A DNA stretch of 64,000 nt from Bacillota bacterium (GTDB lineage Bacteria > Bacillota > Clostridia > Acetivibrionales > DTU013): positions 104,595 to 168,594 of the forward strand of contig JAEYRV010000024.1 in NCBI GenBank assembly GCA_023435305.1. Direction: 5' to 3'. Below, one piece after another: positions 25,330-34,272 of the stretch. Position 1 is the first letter of the stretch. Each line of letters starts with the position of its first letter. The position numbers were made by a program, and so were the translations under genes. The notes beneath the pieces were generated by a model. The model searched no databases. It saw nothing but the letters and a program-made list of their open reading frames with translations, and had not been told where the DNA came from.

Positions 25330-26199
25330 TTAGTCCTCAAGAGCCTTTAATTCCTCTATTATGGCATCATTATCGTCCCTTACGGTCACATCCTTGATCA
25401 GCTTTATCTCATTGAATTTATAGGCTCTCAGGTCCGTATCATTGCCCTTGTCCAGCTTGACCTTCACGGTCTCCTTTATCAGATAGGTCTCCACGACCAC
25501 TCCCTGGCCGTCGGGTGTTTCTACGATAGCTCCTGTTTTCGGGGCTCTCTTTATGATATACTCATATGCTTCCTGTTCATATTTCAAACAGCACATCAAC
25601 CTGCCGCAGGTCCCGGAGATTTTTGTCGGATTAAGAGAAAGTCCCTGCTCCTTGGCCATCTTTATTGAAACAGGCTGGAATTCGCCTAAATATGAGCTGC
25701 AGCAAAGTACGCGGCCGCATATACCGATCCCGCCCATCATTTTGGATTCGTCCCTGACACCTATCTGCCTCAGCTCTATGCGCGTCTTGAAAACGGAGGC
25801 CAAATCCTTGACCAACTCTCTGAAGTCTACTCTTCCGTCCGCTGTAAAATAGAACAGTATCTTATTATTGTCAAATGTATATTCCACATCTATCAGCTTC
25901 ATATCAAGATCGTGGTCTTTGATTTTCTGAAGGCATGTAGCAAAAGCTTCCTTCTCTTTCCTGCTGTTTTCGGAAGCATGCCTGACATCTTCCTCATTGG
26001 CGATCCTCATTACCTTTTTCAGCGGCGCTACTATTTCGTCATCATTCACATCCCGCACCGGTATTACTACTTCTCCGAACTCGATACCTCTTGCTGTCTC
26101 AACGATCACGTTTGCGCCTTCATCTATCTGCAACTGATCAGGGTCAAAGTAATATACCTTTCCGGCCTTCTTGAATCTGACTCCAACCACCTTTACCAT
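25330..26199 (-). CDS. ricT: RicT/YaaT PSP1-domain protein
   Basis: The 289-aa PSP1 protein has the cysteine-rich signature GIGICGRVLCCSSYLG ... TCGRLMCCLKYEQ. In Bacillus RicT joins RicA and RicF in an Fe-S complex that helps RNase Y mature transcripts and affects sporulation, competence and biofilm. The start codon follows the holB stop directly (TGA ATG), with GGGAGGATC upstream, so the pair is translationally linked. The order tmk-darA-yaaR-holB-ricT is the standard Firmicute block. Confidence 0.95.
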   Translation of the reverse strand: MVKVVGVRFKKAGKVYYFDPDQLQIDEGANVIVETARGIEFGEVVIPVRDVNDDEIVAPLKKVMRIANEEDVRHASENSRKEKEAFATCLQKIKDHDLDMKLIDVEYTFDNNKILFYFTADGRVDFRELVKDLASVFKTRIELRQIGVRDESKMMGGIGICGRVLCCSSYLGEFQPVSIKMAKEQGLSLNPTKISGTCGRLMCCLKYEQEAYEYIIKRAPKTGAIVETPDGQGVVVETYLIKETVKVKLDKGNDTDLRAYKFNEIKLIKDVTVRDDNDAIIEELKALED

Positions 26200-27186
26200 T
26201 CAATGATCCTCCCGTAGTCTTATCAACAGATTATCTATGACAAGCTGATAATTCGCATTTTGTTTGAGAGCCCTTCGTGCCGCACCTATTGCGTCAATAT
26301 TGCTTATGAGCCTGTTACTGCGGTATTTGCGGGCATTATTTAATATAATATCCTTTTTGTCTGAATTAATCAACATATTTTCTGTTCCTGTCTCACTCAT
26401 TACCAGCAGGTCTCTGTAGTACAGCAGCATTATTTCAAAAAGCATATCGGTATTTTCTTTGTTATTGTCCATGAATGCAGAAAAATCCAGGATGCTTCTG
26501 GCCTTGCCCTGAGCGACCCATGGCAGCAGTTCGAGCATTTGCTCCCTGAGACTTGAAAAATCACCCGTGCCTGCCAGCTCCAACGCCGTCCCAATATTGC
26601 CGTCGGAATAATCCGCCGCCAGTCCAAACGTCCCGTCATCTCTGCCGTACCTGTCCTCCAGAGCCTTGCATACCTGTTCACGGGAATATTTACCGAACTT
26701 CAGGTGCTGCGCCCGTGAGCGCACTGTTTCCAATAGCTTGTCGTAATTTGTTGTCAGAAGAATGACAACCGCATATCCCGGCGGTTCCTCGAAGGTCTTG
26801 AGCAGGCAGTTTTGTGCCTGTTCTGTCATTTTTGCCGCCTCTTCAATTATGTAGACCTTACGCCTTGAATACATAGGCTTCAGGATGATATCGCTCTGTA
26901 TTTCTCTGACCAGATCGACTCCGATACTCAGCTCCTCACAAATGATGCTGTGATAATCCGGATTGCTGTCGTTTTCCAGCATCAGGCATGGTTTGCAGCT
27001 GCCGCATGCAGTGTTGTCCTGCGGAGCTTCACACAGCAAAAGACCGGCAAATATGCGGGCAATCGTTTTCTTACCGATCCCTGCCGGTCCGGAGAATATA
27101 TATGCATGTCCTATCCTGCCTTCGGAAAGCGACCGCTCAAGGCTGCCGATGACTTCCCTCTGGCCGATCACATCTTTGAAGTCCAT
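26200..27186 (-). CDS. holB: DNA polymerase III delta' subunit
   Basis: AAA+ clamp-loader subunit: GPAGIGKKT as P-loop, four cysteines (CEAPQDNTACGSCKPC) as the zinc module, and KTFEEPPGYAVVIL where SRC-type residues of gamma are altered as in delta'. The length is 328 aa. I chose the ATG at 27186 because GAGGTGTACAAT precedes it and MDFKDVIGQ is the family start; a longer frame reaches 27222. It is part of the tmk-to-ricT operon. Confidence 0.93.
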   Translation of the reverse strand: MDFKDVIGQREVIGSLERSLSEGRIGHAYIFSGPAGIGKKTIARIFAGLLLCEAPQDNTACGSCKPCLMLENDSNPDYHSIICEELSIGVDLVREIQSDIILKPMYSRRKVYIIEEAAKMTEQAQNCLLKTFEEPPGYAVVILLTTNYDKLLETVRSRAQHLKFGKYSREQVCKALEDRYGRDDGTFGLAADYSDGNIGTALELAGTGDFSSLREQMLELLPWVAQGKARSILDFSAFMDNNKENTDMLFEIMLLYYRDLLVMSETGTENMLINSDKKDIILNNARKYRSNRLISNIDAIGAARRALKQNANYQLVIDNLLIRLREDH

Positions 27187-27223
27187 ATTGTACACCTCTA
27201 GCCGGATATGGGTCTCGTTCACT

Positions 27224-27676
27224 TTACATGAACAGATCCAGTATCAGTCCCCTGATATCCGCCAGCCTCTGAAGAAGGCTGATATTGTCCTTTTCTCCCT
27301 GCAGCACATCCTGTGTAAGCAGGTCAAGCTCACTGTTTATGTTTTTTATGACGGCAAAAACCTTATGCCTGCCTCTTCTGTCCAGTAGACTCTTCTTTGA
27401 AAACTTCCTGGAATTGCCCAGCGCAACATCAAGGAATTCGGCAATAAGCTTTTTATATACCTTCAATTCCCGAATATCGATTTTTTTTGCTAGGAGATCA
27501 CCTTGTTTGACAATATCCTGCACCAATCTCTCAAGATGCTGCTCATAATTGCTGTCCTCAGCTCTTGACAGTTGGTTTTTGAACTCCCCGCCCCTGCCGG
27601 GCTTTATTTTCATATCGTCCTTCACAGGCAGACCTGGCAGGCCTGCTGTGTTACCGAGAGTATCACTTATCTTCAA
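27224..27676 (-). CDS. yaaR: YaaR family protein (DUF327)
   Basis: The 150-aa mostly helical protein matches YaaR: the C-terminal stretch DIRELKVYKKLIAEFLDVAL...KVFAVIKNINSELDLLTQDVL is well conserved. Function is unknown; it always sits between darA (yaaQ) and holB, which suggests a role near DNA replication or nucleotide signalling. The start has GGGAGG a little far upstream (about 12 bases). Confidence 0.9.
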   Translation of the reverse strand: MKISDTLGNTAGLPGLPVKDDMKIKPGRGGEFKNQLSRAEDSNYEQHLERLVQDIVKQGDLLAKKIDIRELKVYKKLIAEFLDVALGNSRKFSKKSLLDRRGRHKVFAVIKNINSELDLLTQDVLQGEKDNISLLQRLADIRGLILDLFM

Positions 27677-27711
27677 GAAGTACCTCCCGGCGCTGAGCCA
27701 ATGACTGCGCC

Positions 27712-28041
27712 TTATGCCTTTTCAAAACGTTCAACATCCAGTACGAATATGGTAGCTCCGCCGACGACCACCTCTACCGGATAGGGTATAAACATTCCGC
27801 CCATGCCGTTGGGTGTCATGCTCGAATTGATTACCTGCTTCCTGCTCTTTGACTTCTTCTTTATGACATCGATCACGTTGTCAAGATGTTCTTCGTCGAC
27901 GCCTACCAGCAGTGTGGTATTTCCCGCCTTCAGGAAGCCTCCGGTCGAGCAGAGCTTTGTAACTCCGAATCCGTTCCTGTTCAGTTCTTCCATCACCTTT
28001 GAGCCATCTTCATCGTGAACAATAGCGAATACAAGTTTCAT
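27712..28041 (-). CDS. darA: cyclic di-AMP receptor DarA (YaaQ)
   Basis: The 109-aa PII-like protein has MKLVFAIVHDEDGSKVMEELN, STGGFLKAGNTTLLVGVDE and GGATIFVLDVERFE, the conserved blocks of YaaQ/DarA/PstA, which binds c-di-AMP in the trimer interfaces. Its downstream target is unknown in general. The start follows GGAGGTAGGAGA. It lies directly after tmk in the operon. Confidence 0.95.
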   Translation of the reverse strand: MKLVFAIVHDEDGSKVMEELNRNGFGVTKLCSTGGFLKAGNTTLLVGVDEEHLDNVIDVIKKKSKSRKQVINSSMTPNGMGGMFIPYPVEVVVGGATIFVLDVERFEKA

Positions 28042-28077
28042 TCTCCTACCTCCTTATTAAAAATGATCTAAATTTAT

Positions 28078-28716
28078 TCAAACCTGCCGGATAAAGCCGA
28101 GAGTCATATCCAACTGACGCCTGACATCCTTCCAGACCTCCTCGACGGGTTTAGATGCATCGATCGTTTTTATTCTTTCGGGGTATTTTGCCGCCAATTC
28201 CTTATATCCGTTATAAACTCTTCTGTGGAAGTCGATCACTTCATTTTCTATCCTGTCACCGACAGCTGCTTTCATTCTTCTCTTTAGCCCAATTTCCGGA
28301 TCAAGATCGAAAAAGAATGTAATATCGGGCATTGTGCCGTCTACTGCTGTAGATGTGATTTTCGCCAGCATATCCATGTCCAGACCTCTGCCATAGCCCT
28401 GGTATGCAAAAAACGAATCTACATAGCGGTCGCATATGACCGTCTGGCAGTCGGCGACAGAAGGCTTGATGACCTGCTCCACCAACTGCGCCCTTGCTGC
28501 AGAGTACAGGAGCAGCTCAGTTATGCTGTGCATTTCTGTAAAAGCAGGGTCCAGTATAATGGAACGTATATTTTCCCCGATACGCGTACCTCCGGGCTCT
28601 CTCGTCAGCAGGACCCTGCAGCCCGAGGCCGTCAGGTGCTCCATCATGTTCCTTATCTGAGTTGTCTTTCCGCTGCCATCAGTGCCTTCGATAGTAATAA
28701 AAAGTCCTCTGTCCAT
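28078..28716 (-). CDS. tmk: thymidylate kinase
   Basis: The 212-aa kinase has the P-loop EGTDGSGKTTQI, TREPGGTRIGENIR, and CDRYVDSFFAYQGYGRGL. It phosphorylates dTMP to dTDP for DNA synthesis. The start ATG at 28714-28716 has AGAAAGGTG upstream; the frame extends to 28743 without a site. It follows the decarboxylase gene by about 100 bp and precedes darA. Confidence 0.96.
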   Translation of the reverse strand: MDRGLFITIEGTDGSGKTTQIRNMMEHLTASGCRVLLTREPGGTRIGENIRSIILDPAFTEMHSITELLLYSAARAQLVEQVIKPSVADCQTVICDRYVDSFFAYQGYGRGLDMDMLAKITSTAVDGTMPDITFFFDLDPEIGLKRRMKAAVGDRIENEVIDFHRRVYNGYKELAAKYPERIKTIDASKPVEEVWKDVRRQLDMTLGFIRQV

Positions 28717-28818
28717 AGGTACACCTTTCTCTGCAGGAAGCAATTCTCCATAGCTGAGAAACTTCCCTCTATATATACATTATACTCTATTACGGCGGCC
28801 TATGCACCCCTTTTTTCC

Positions 28819-30309
28819 TCACCGCATCTTTAGAACCATAACCGTCCCATCGCTGCTCACGCCGTGCGCACGGCCCCCGGCGCCGATCACGCCGGTCAAA
28901 AGTTCCACAGTATCATGCGATATGGGCTCACCCGGGCATACAAGCGGTATCCCGGGAGGGTATGGAGCTATGATCCCTTTGCTTATTCTGCCCGCTGCAT
29001 TTTCCAGTTTGATTCTTTCTGCTTCAGAATTCAATATTTCCAGCGGTTCCAGTTCACAGCCGCTATTTCCCATATTAACGTGTATATTTCTCATACAGCC
29101 ATGAATACGGCTGCCAAAGCCGGCAAAAGCATCCTCTTGCTTCAGACGCTCATTCTCGGTCTTACCAATAAGCTTATCCCCGGTCCGCCTTAGCTGTTCC
29201 AGTGCAGAAAACAGCGCTTCGATCCTCTCCGGGCTGTCAGCTGCAGTACATATACAAACTACATTAGAGGCATCGGACATTTCAACCTGTATATTAAACT
29301 TTTGCCTTAAGATACTCTCTGCTTCATAGCCAGCAATGCCCAACATGCCTGTATTTAAAGTGAGTCGGGTCGTATCGAGCTCAAAACCTGGTATGTCAGC
29401 ACTATCAAGAATAAGTCCGCCTGCTCCGAATCTGCTCTTTTGTGCCTCCAACGAGTCAAGCACCCTGTCGAGCAGCTGTTCGCCCCGATTTTGCATTATT
29501 GCTCTTGCAATGTCAAGGAAGGCCATGATTATATAAGAAGGGCTGGTTGTCTGATACATATCCAGAAAATATTCCAGTCTTTCGATATCCACCCTGTCCG
29601 TGCCGGTATGCAGATATGCCCCCTGTGTAAACGCAGACAGCGTCTTATGAGCGCTTTGGATGCAGATATCCGCCCCCGCCCCGAGTGCACAGACCGGCAG
29701 CCTTTTATTGAAAATAAGATGAGGGCCGTGGGCTTCATCCACTATAAGTATTTTGTTTTTAGAATGAACGATTTTTGCGATTTCCCCGATATCACAGCAT
29801 ATGCCGTAATAATTCGGCCTTGTGATAAGAACGCCCTGTGCATCAGGCGCCTCGCTCAGCGCCCTTTCCACTTCACGGGGAGTGATGCCGGTGCATATGT
29901 TAAATGTATTTGAATACTCAGGTATAATATAATATGGCCTTACCCCGGCCAGCAGCATGCCGTTGATAACAGAGCTGTGGCTGTCCCTGCCCGCAACAAG
30001 ACGCTGTCCCGGTCTGCATACAGCCGATATGGCCGCGTGAAGGCCAACAGTACTGCCATTGACAAGAAAGTAGCTGTTTTTTGCTCCGAACGCCTCCGCT
30101 GCAAGCTTTTGGGCATCACTTAAAATACCGGACGGGTTGTGGAGATCGTCCATGCCCGGTATTTCTGTAAGATCCAGTTTTTCAATTTCCGAAAGGAATT
30201 CTTCAGGTATGCCGCTGCCAAGCTTATGGCCGGGCATGTGGAAGGGAAGCGCACCGGAGTCTGTAAAAGCCTTTATGGCATTGTAAACAGGTGTGTTCCA
30301 ATTATTGAT
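28819..30309 (-). CDS. Orn/Lys/Arg decarboxylase-family PLP enzyme with non-ATG start
   Basis: Fold-type I PLP enzyme of the SpeA/YaaO family: FHMPGHKLGSG near the N-terminus, VDEAHGPHLIF, and SAHKTLSAFTQGAYLH with the PLP-binding Lys. It decarboxylates arginine, lysine or ornithine; the substrate cannot be read from sequence. The first ATG in frame (30237) would cut into the conserved FHMPGHK block. Translating upstream adds NTPVYNAIKAFTDSGALPFH, clearly family sequence, but with no ATG/GTG/TTG before the frame closes. Two options remain: ATC at 30307-30309, seven bases after GGGGAG, or CTG at 30325-30327 overlapping the coaX stop. Either gives about 496-502 aa. The gene order decarboxylase-tmk is common in Firmicutes. 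Confidence 0.88.
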   Translation of the reverse strand: MNNWNTPVYNAIKAFTDSGALPFHMPGHKLGSGIPEEFLSEIEKLDLTEIPGMDDLHNPSGILSDAQKLAAEAFGAKNSYFLVNGSTVGLHAAISAVCRPGQRLVAGRDSHSSVINGMLLAGVRPYYIIPEYSNTFNICTGITPREVERALSEAPDAQGVLITRPNYYGICCDIGEIAKIVHSKNKILIVDEAHGPHLIFNKRLPVCALGAGADICIQSAHKTLSAFTQGAYLHTGTDRVDIERLEYFLDMYQTTSPSYIIMAFLDIARAIMQNRGEQLLDRVLDSLEAQKSRFGAGGLILDSADIPGFELDTTRLTLNTGMLGIAGYEAESILRQKFNIQVEMSDASNVVCICTAADSPERIEALFSALEQLRRTGDKLIGKTENERLKQEDAFAGFGSRIHGCMRNIHVNMGNSGCELEPLEILNSEAERIKLENAAGRISKGIIAPYPPGIPLVCPGEPISHDTVELLTGVIGAGGRAHGVSSDGTVMVLKMR

Positions 30310-30323
30310 ATTGATTCTCCCCT

Positions 30324-31100
30324 TCAGGCTTCAGCCTTGTTTTTTTCGTATATGATCCTGAGTCCTTCAAGCACAAGGCGACCGTTGACCTCATCTATGG
30401 ATTCCGTCTCGGGTGCGATAAATTTAGCAAGTCCGCCGGTCGCGATCACTTTTATATTGTCTTCCTTCATCTCCTGCTTGATCTTGCTGACAAGATGGTT
30501 GATCTGACCTACATATCCGTGGAAGACACCTGACTGCATACTGACGGAGGTGTTGCGGCCTATGACTGCATCGTGCTTTGCCAGGTCTATCCTTGGGAGC
30601 TTGGCAGTCCTCTGGTACAAGGCTTCGGCGGATATGAGAATGCCCGGGCAGATCGCTCCGCCAAGGAACTCTCCCTTTGATGATATTGCGTTGAATGTGG
30701 TAGCGGTGCCGAAGTCAACCACTATCACAGGTCCGCCATACAGCTCATAGGCTGCCACGGCATTTACGATCCTGTCTGCGCCCAGCTCGCGGGGATTCTC
30801 ATATTTTATATTGATGCCGGTCTTTATTCCCGGTCCTATTAAAATCGGATCTTTTTTGATGTATCTCTCTATGGCGTGTTCAAATGAGAACATGATGGGA
30901 GGCACGACTGAGGAAATAATTACAGCTTCGATATCAGAAATATCGAGTTTTTCGTAGTTGAAAAAGTTTACAAAGTACATACCAAACTCATCTGCAGTCC
31001 AACCTCTGTTGGTGGCCAGCTTCCAATGAGCTATGAGTTTCTTTTCCCTGTACACTCCAAAACGTATATTGGTATTTCCAACATTTATCGCAAGCAGCAA
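30324..31100 (-). CDS. coaX: type III pantothenate kinase
   Basis: The 258-aa ASKHA-fold kinase matches CoaX over its length: NVGNTNIRFGV, ELGADRIVNAVAAYE, VVDFGTATTFNAIS, GGAICPGI and ATGGLAKFIAP. It phosphorylates pantothenate, the first step to coenzyme A. Oddity: the first motif, normally DxGNT, reads N6-V-G-N-T here (codon AAT), while Asp109 and Asp129 are kept. The first Asp is considered a catalytic or metal residue in this family. The start is TTG at 31098-31100 after GGAGGAATGACAA. Downstream, the decarboxylase frame begins at or near its stop codon. Confidence 0.94.
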   Translation of the reverse strand: MLLAINVGNTNIRFGVYREKKLIAHWKLATNRGWTADEFGMYFVNFFNYEKLDISDIEAVIISSVVPPIMFSFEHAIERYIKKDPILIGPGIKTGINIKYENPRELGADRIVNAVAAYELYGGPVIVVDFGTATTFNAISSKGEFLGGAICPGILISAEALYQRTAKLPRIDLAKHDAVIGRNTSVSMQSGVFHGYVGQINHLVSKIKQEMKEDNIKVIATGGLAKFIAPETESIDEVNGRLVLEGLRIIYEKNKAEA

Positions 31101-31154
31101 TTGTCATTCCTCCAAATCAAGCCTTTATCGCGACGCAAGACATCAAACGGCTTA

Positions 31155-31688
31155 TCATAAAAACTTGAGGCTTTTTATCTCCTTGATCTCAAGCTCAATT
31201 TCCTTCTCCAGCCTTACTATATCCTGCTTTATGTCATCAATCGTTTCTTCAGCCCGGACTCTCTGCACATTTGAGTGACGGCTGTAGGAAGACCTTGCCT
31301 GTGCATCCTTGTCAGCGTCCCTGTTCCGATCCCGGTAATATCCTCTGGGCTGAGAATTGTCCCTGTTGTGGCCATCATGGTTTCTGGGGCTGTGGTTGTT
31401 GTTTCTCTGTCCGGATTGATATTGGCCCTGGTTCTGGCCTGAACGTGCTTCTTTATTTTGAGCCTGAGCATCTCTGTTCGGCGCATTTTGCGTATCAGCA
31501 TTTTTGGGGCCGTTTTGCTGACGGCCTTGATACTGGCCTTTTGCATTAAAGTTCTGATGGTTCGGCCGGCTGCGCTGCTGCTGCTCGGCTTTAGGCTGCT
31601 GCTCGTTTCTGGGCTGCGCATTTTGAACCTTCTCACTGTTTGTAACACCATTGGTCACGGTCTGATTCTCATTACTCTTTCTGACCAT
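31155..31688 (-). CDS. Asn/Gln/Arg-rich disordered protein with C-terminal helix
   Basis: I do not recognise this 177-aa protein. Residues 1-135 are almost entirely Asn, Gln, Arg, Ser, Gly and Asp (for example NQGQYQSGQRNNNHSPRNH), predicted disordered and basic. The last 40 residues (RAEETIDDIKQDIVRLEKEI...KSLKFL) form a heptad-patterned helix, probably for self-association. There is no signal peptide. Such composition is seen in RNA-binding or condensate-forming proteins, but that is inference. The ATG at 31688 follows GGAGGTTTACA, so translation is likely. It lies between an amidohydrolase gene and coaX. Confidence 0.7.
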   Translation of the reverse strand: MVRKSNENQTVTNGVTNSEKVQNAQPRNEQQPKAEQQQRSRPNHQNFNAKGQYQGRQQNGPKNADTQNAPNRDAQAQNKEARSGQNQGQYQSGQRNNNHSPRNHDGHNRDNSQPRGYYRDRNRDADKDAQARSSYSRHSNVQRVRAEETIDDIKQDIVRLEKEIELEIKEIKSLKFL

Positions 31689-31739
31689 TGTAAACCTCCA
31701 TTAATAGTAAAGCAATGTATCTATTGTATTTTAAATGCA

Positions 31740-32534
31740 TCAACAAGTCAACCCCAGCAGTCTGGCGGCGTTACCGCCCATTATCGCGCTTCTGGACTCC
31801 TCGGTCAGGTCCATTTTCCTTAACCTTTCAGTTTCGGCATACTGATTGCCCCAGGGTGAGTCGGATGCAAAAAGCAGCTTCTGACAGCCATGTCCGGAGA
31901 GTATCCGGATGAATTGCTCCCGGCTCATTACATTCAGACTGAACGAGGTATCAAAGAATATATCCTCTCCTACCAGATAACGCTCCACGTCATCCCAGTA
32001 ATCAAAGCCTCCCATATGGGCCGCAACTATTTTAGCACCTGGTATTGTCCTAAGGACCCGCTTCAGCCTGTCGGGCGTGCAGTGATAGGGCTCCGGCATC
32101 CCCAGATCGACGCCTGCGTGGAAGATGATTATAAGGCCCAGTTCAGCCGCTTTTTCATATATGGGATACATTCTATGGTCATCTACATAAAAGTTCTGGT
32201 ATTCAGGATGAAATTTTATTCCCTTCAGGCCTGCGGCCTTCATGTTGGTCAATTGTTCCTCCCAATCCAGGTTATCCGGGTGCACGGAACCAAATGCAAT
32301 GATTTCATCATCCTGGATGGAAGACGACCACTGTGTTATTTTCCCTGTCTGGGTCGGCTTAGTTGCTATATTGAGTATCAATGACTTGTCGATGCCCGCC
32401 TTTTTCATCGATGCTTTTATAGCAGCAACGGTGCCATCGGACATCAGAGGCAGATTCGCGGCTTTGGACAATGCTTCCGTAGCCCTTTGAGCGATGTTGT
32501 CAGGAAAACAATGAACATGAAAATCAATTACCAT
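31740..32534 (-). CDS. amidohydrolase 2 family metal-dependent hydrolase
   Basis: The 264-aa TIM barrel has DFHVHCFPD (metal His pair), GIKFHPEYQ, IIFHAGVDLG, VAAHMGGFD and FASDSPWG (catalytic Asp), the layout of the ACMSD-like amidohydrolase-related family. Members act as decarboxylases or hydrolases on small carboxylates; the substrate here is unknown. The GGWDDVERYL-type region is family-typical. It stands alone between the disordered-protein gene and birA. Confidence 0.85.
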   Translation of the reverse strand: MVIDFHVHCFPDNIAQRATEALSKAANLPLMSDGTVAAIKASMKKAGIDKSLILNIATKPTQTGKITQWSSSIQDDEIIAFGSVHPDNLDWEEQLTNMKAAGLKGIKFHPEYQNFYVDDHRMYPIYEKAAELGLIIIFHAGVDLGMPEPYHCTPDRLKRVLRTIPGAKIVAAHMGGFDYWDDVERYLVGEDIFFDTSFSLNVMSREQFIRILSGHGCQKLLFASDSPWGNQYAETERLRKMDLTEESRSAIMGGNAARLLGLTC

Positions 32535-32585
32535 ACTACTGCTCCAATCATTTATCGATAAATATGGCGTGAAAGCATCCGGCTT

Positions 32586-33614
32586 TCATACATAACCATA
32601 TATGCCTCTTACTGAAACCTCTCCGGAGATCAACTCGCGGCGTATCCCGTCACTGCAGTCCACCACAAGCCTGCCATCCTCAGTAATATCTATAGCAGTT
32701 CCTGTAAATTCAGCATCTCTGAGTGTAAAGCGCACCTCTTTGCCGATGGTCGCCGAGTATTCCCTCCACATGTCAAGTACACTGCTGTTTTTTCCATTGA
32801 TGATATCAATCAGAACAGAATCCAGTTCACCAAGCACAGCACGCACCAATTCAAGCCTTCCTGCATTACTGTACCTGACATACTCATGCCCGGACTGTTT
32901 TTCAAGTTGATTTGACTCCATCAGGATCGACGATGCCCTGTCCTGTAATTCATCAGGGAAGTCGGAGGCCTCATGTGAATAGTTGATGCCTATGCCGAGT
33001 ATTATATAATTCACTCTATCGGATTCGGAATTCATCTCAAGCAATATCCCACATATCTTCTTGCCACTGGCTACAATGTCGTTGGGCCATTTGATGCCTG
33101 TCTTCAGACCGGTTGCTCTGTAAATAGCCCTGACTGTTGCCACCGCTGCCGCCAGTGTGAATATCTGTGTCTCTGCGGGAGCCATAGGCGGCCTTAAAAC
33201 TACGGACATGTATATGCCCTTGTCAGGTGGCGATTCCCATCTTCTGCCCAGTCTTCCCTTGCCCTGTGTCTGATGCAGGGCTATGACGGTCAGTCCGTCG
33301 GCACACCCCTCGGCGGCCAGTTTCGCGGCCTGGGTATTTGTCGAAGGGAGCGAATCGCAACACATCACTTCTCTGCCTACTATCCTTGTCCCAAGGTCAT
33401 TTGTTACTTCAAATGGATTGAGCAGCCCTTCTGCGGGAATAAGTCTGTAGCCCTTCCTTGACGCCGCCTCTATAGAGTAGCCCTCAGCCCTCAGCTCCTC
33501 CATGTGTTTCCATACGGCTGTTCTTGAAAATCCAAAACGCTCCCCCAGTTCCTCGCCGGTGACAAAACCGGGAGCAGCTTCCTTCAGAAGCTTCAGTATA
33601 TCATATTTCATCAT
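32586..33614 (-). CDS. birA: bifunctional biotin ligase / biotin operon repressor BirA
   Basis: Residues 1-60 form a winged helix (GEELGERFGFSRTAVWKHMEEL), followed by the ligase domain with GKGRLGRRWESP (biotinyl-AMP loop), MSVVLRPP, KWPNDIV and a C-terminal SH3-like domain. It attaches biotin to carboxylase carrier proteins and represses biotin genes. The length of 342 aa is normal for the repressor form. Its start overlaps the end of the upstream unknown gene by 14 bases, so they are co-translated. Confidence 0.95.
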   Translation of the reverse strand: MMKYDILKLLKEAAPGFVTGEELGERFGFSRTAVWKHMEELRAEGYSIEAASRKGYRLIPAEGLLNPFEVTNDLGTRIVGREVMCCDSLPSTNTQAAKLAAEGCADGLTVIALHQTQGKGRLGRRWESPPDKGIYMSVVLRPPMAPAETQIFTLAAAVATVRAIYRATGLKTGIKWPNDIVASGKKICGILLEMNSESDRVNYIILGIGINYSHEASDFPDELQDRASSILMESNQLEKQSGHEYVRYSNAGRLELVRAVLGELDSVLIDIINGKNSSVLDMWREYSATIGKEVRFTLRDAEFTGTAIDITEDGRLVVDCSDGIRRELISGEVSVRGIYGYV

Positions 33615-34239
33615 GGCCTCCAGGTTTCGGCGTTTTGAATGAATATACCCTTTGTTCCCCGTTTACCCTGAACGCAGTATATGTACCGTCGCATCCGCCA
33701 ATGCATTGGGCCTTTCCGGTATCACTCAGCCACTTGAAATAAAGATAGAGCAGTGTATCATTCAGATCACAATGCTCGTCCTTCAATTGTTCCATCAGAT
33801 TGTTGAAATACAGCTCCTGTGAATTTTCATAAAGCACAGGCGTGTCAAGCATTTTCCCTGACATGTTGATATTATCGCCCAGTATCGTGCTTGTGACAAG
33901 GACCTCGGGGAATCTGTATTCGCCGAAGGTATAGCTGCCAATTGGCACAATGGAATTCTTGTAAAGCTCCATAGCCTGGGGATAGGACAGACCGGCCTCA
34001 TACAGGCTGCGATCCGCGACAAAGCAGTATTTGGCATCGATCTCCAGCTTGAGGCACCGATAGGCACCGGAAATGTATTTTTCATATTCATCTCGCGGAT
34101 TGAGCAATGCGGCAATACATTTCCTGTTGCTGCCGTCAATAACCGTTTCCCGGCTATACCACTCCGATAGCTTTATGCCGCATTCTATGGCATTTCCTGC
34201 CTTATCGGCAGGTGTATAAAAATAGACCTCTACCAACAC
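33601..34239 (-). CDS. unknown clostridial protein, 212 aa
   Basis: I do not recognise the family. It is a soluble, mixed alpha/beta protein with several Tyr/Cys-containing stretches (GAYRCLKLEIDAKYCFVADRS, GSYTFGEYRFPEVLV, ECDLNDTLLYLYFKWL-like region near 160-175). There is no signal peptide or membrane helix. GGAGGTGAA precedes a GTG at 34237-34239 and an in-frame TTG directly after it; either may be used. The end overlaps birA, suggesting the two are expressed together. Confidence 0.65.
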   Translation of the reverse strand: MLVEVYFYTPADKAGNAIECGIKLSEWYSRETVIDGSNRKCIAALLNPRDEYEKYISGAYRCLKLEIDAKYCFVADRSLYEAGLSYPQAMELYKNSIVPIGSYTFGEYRFPEVLVTSTILGDNINMSGKMLDTPVLYENSQELYFNNLMEQLKDEHCDLNDTLLYLYFKWLSDTGKAQCIGGCDGTYTAFRVNGEQRVYSFKTPKPGGHDEI

Positions 34240-34272
34240 TTCACCTCCAGCACCCTACTGCCTGAACTGTTA

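Noticed and set aside
31229..31651. 140-codon minus-strand ORF overlapping the N/Q/R-rich gene
   Set aside because: It is an alternative frame of low-complexity DNA without its own ribosome site.
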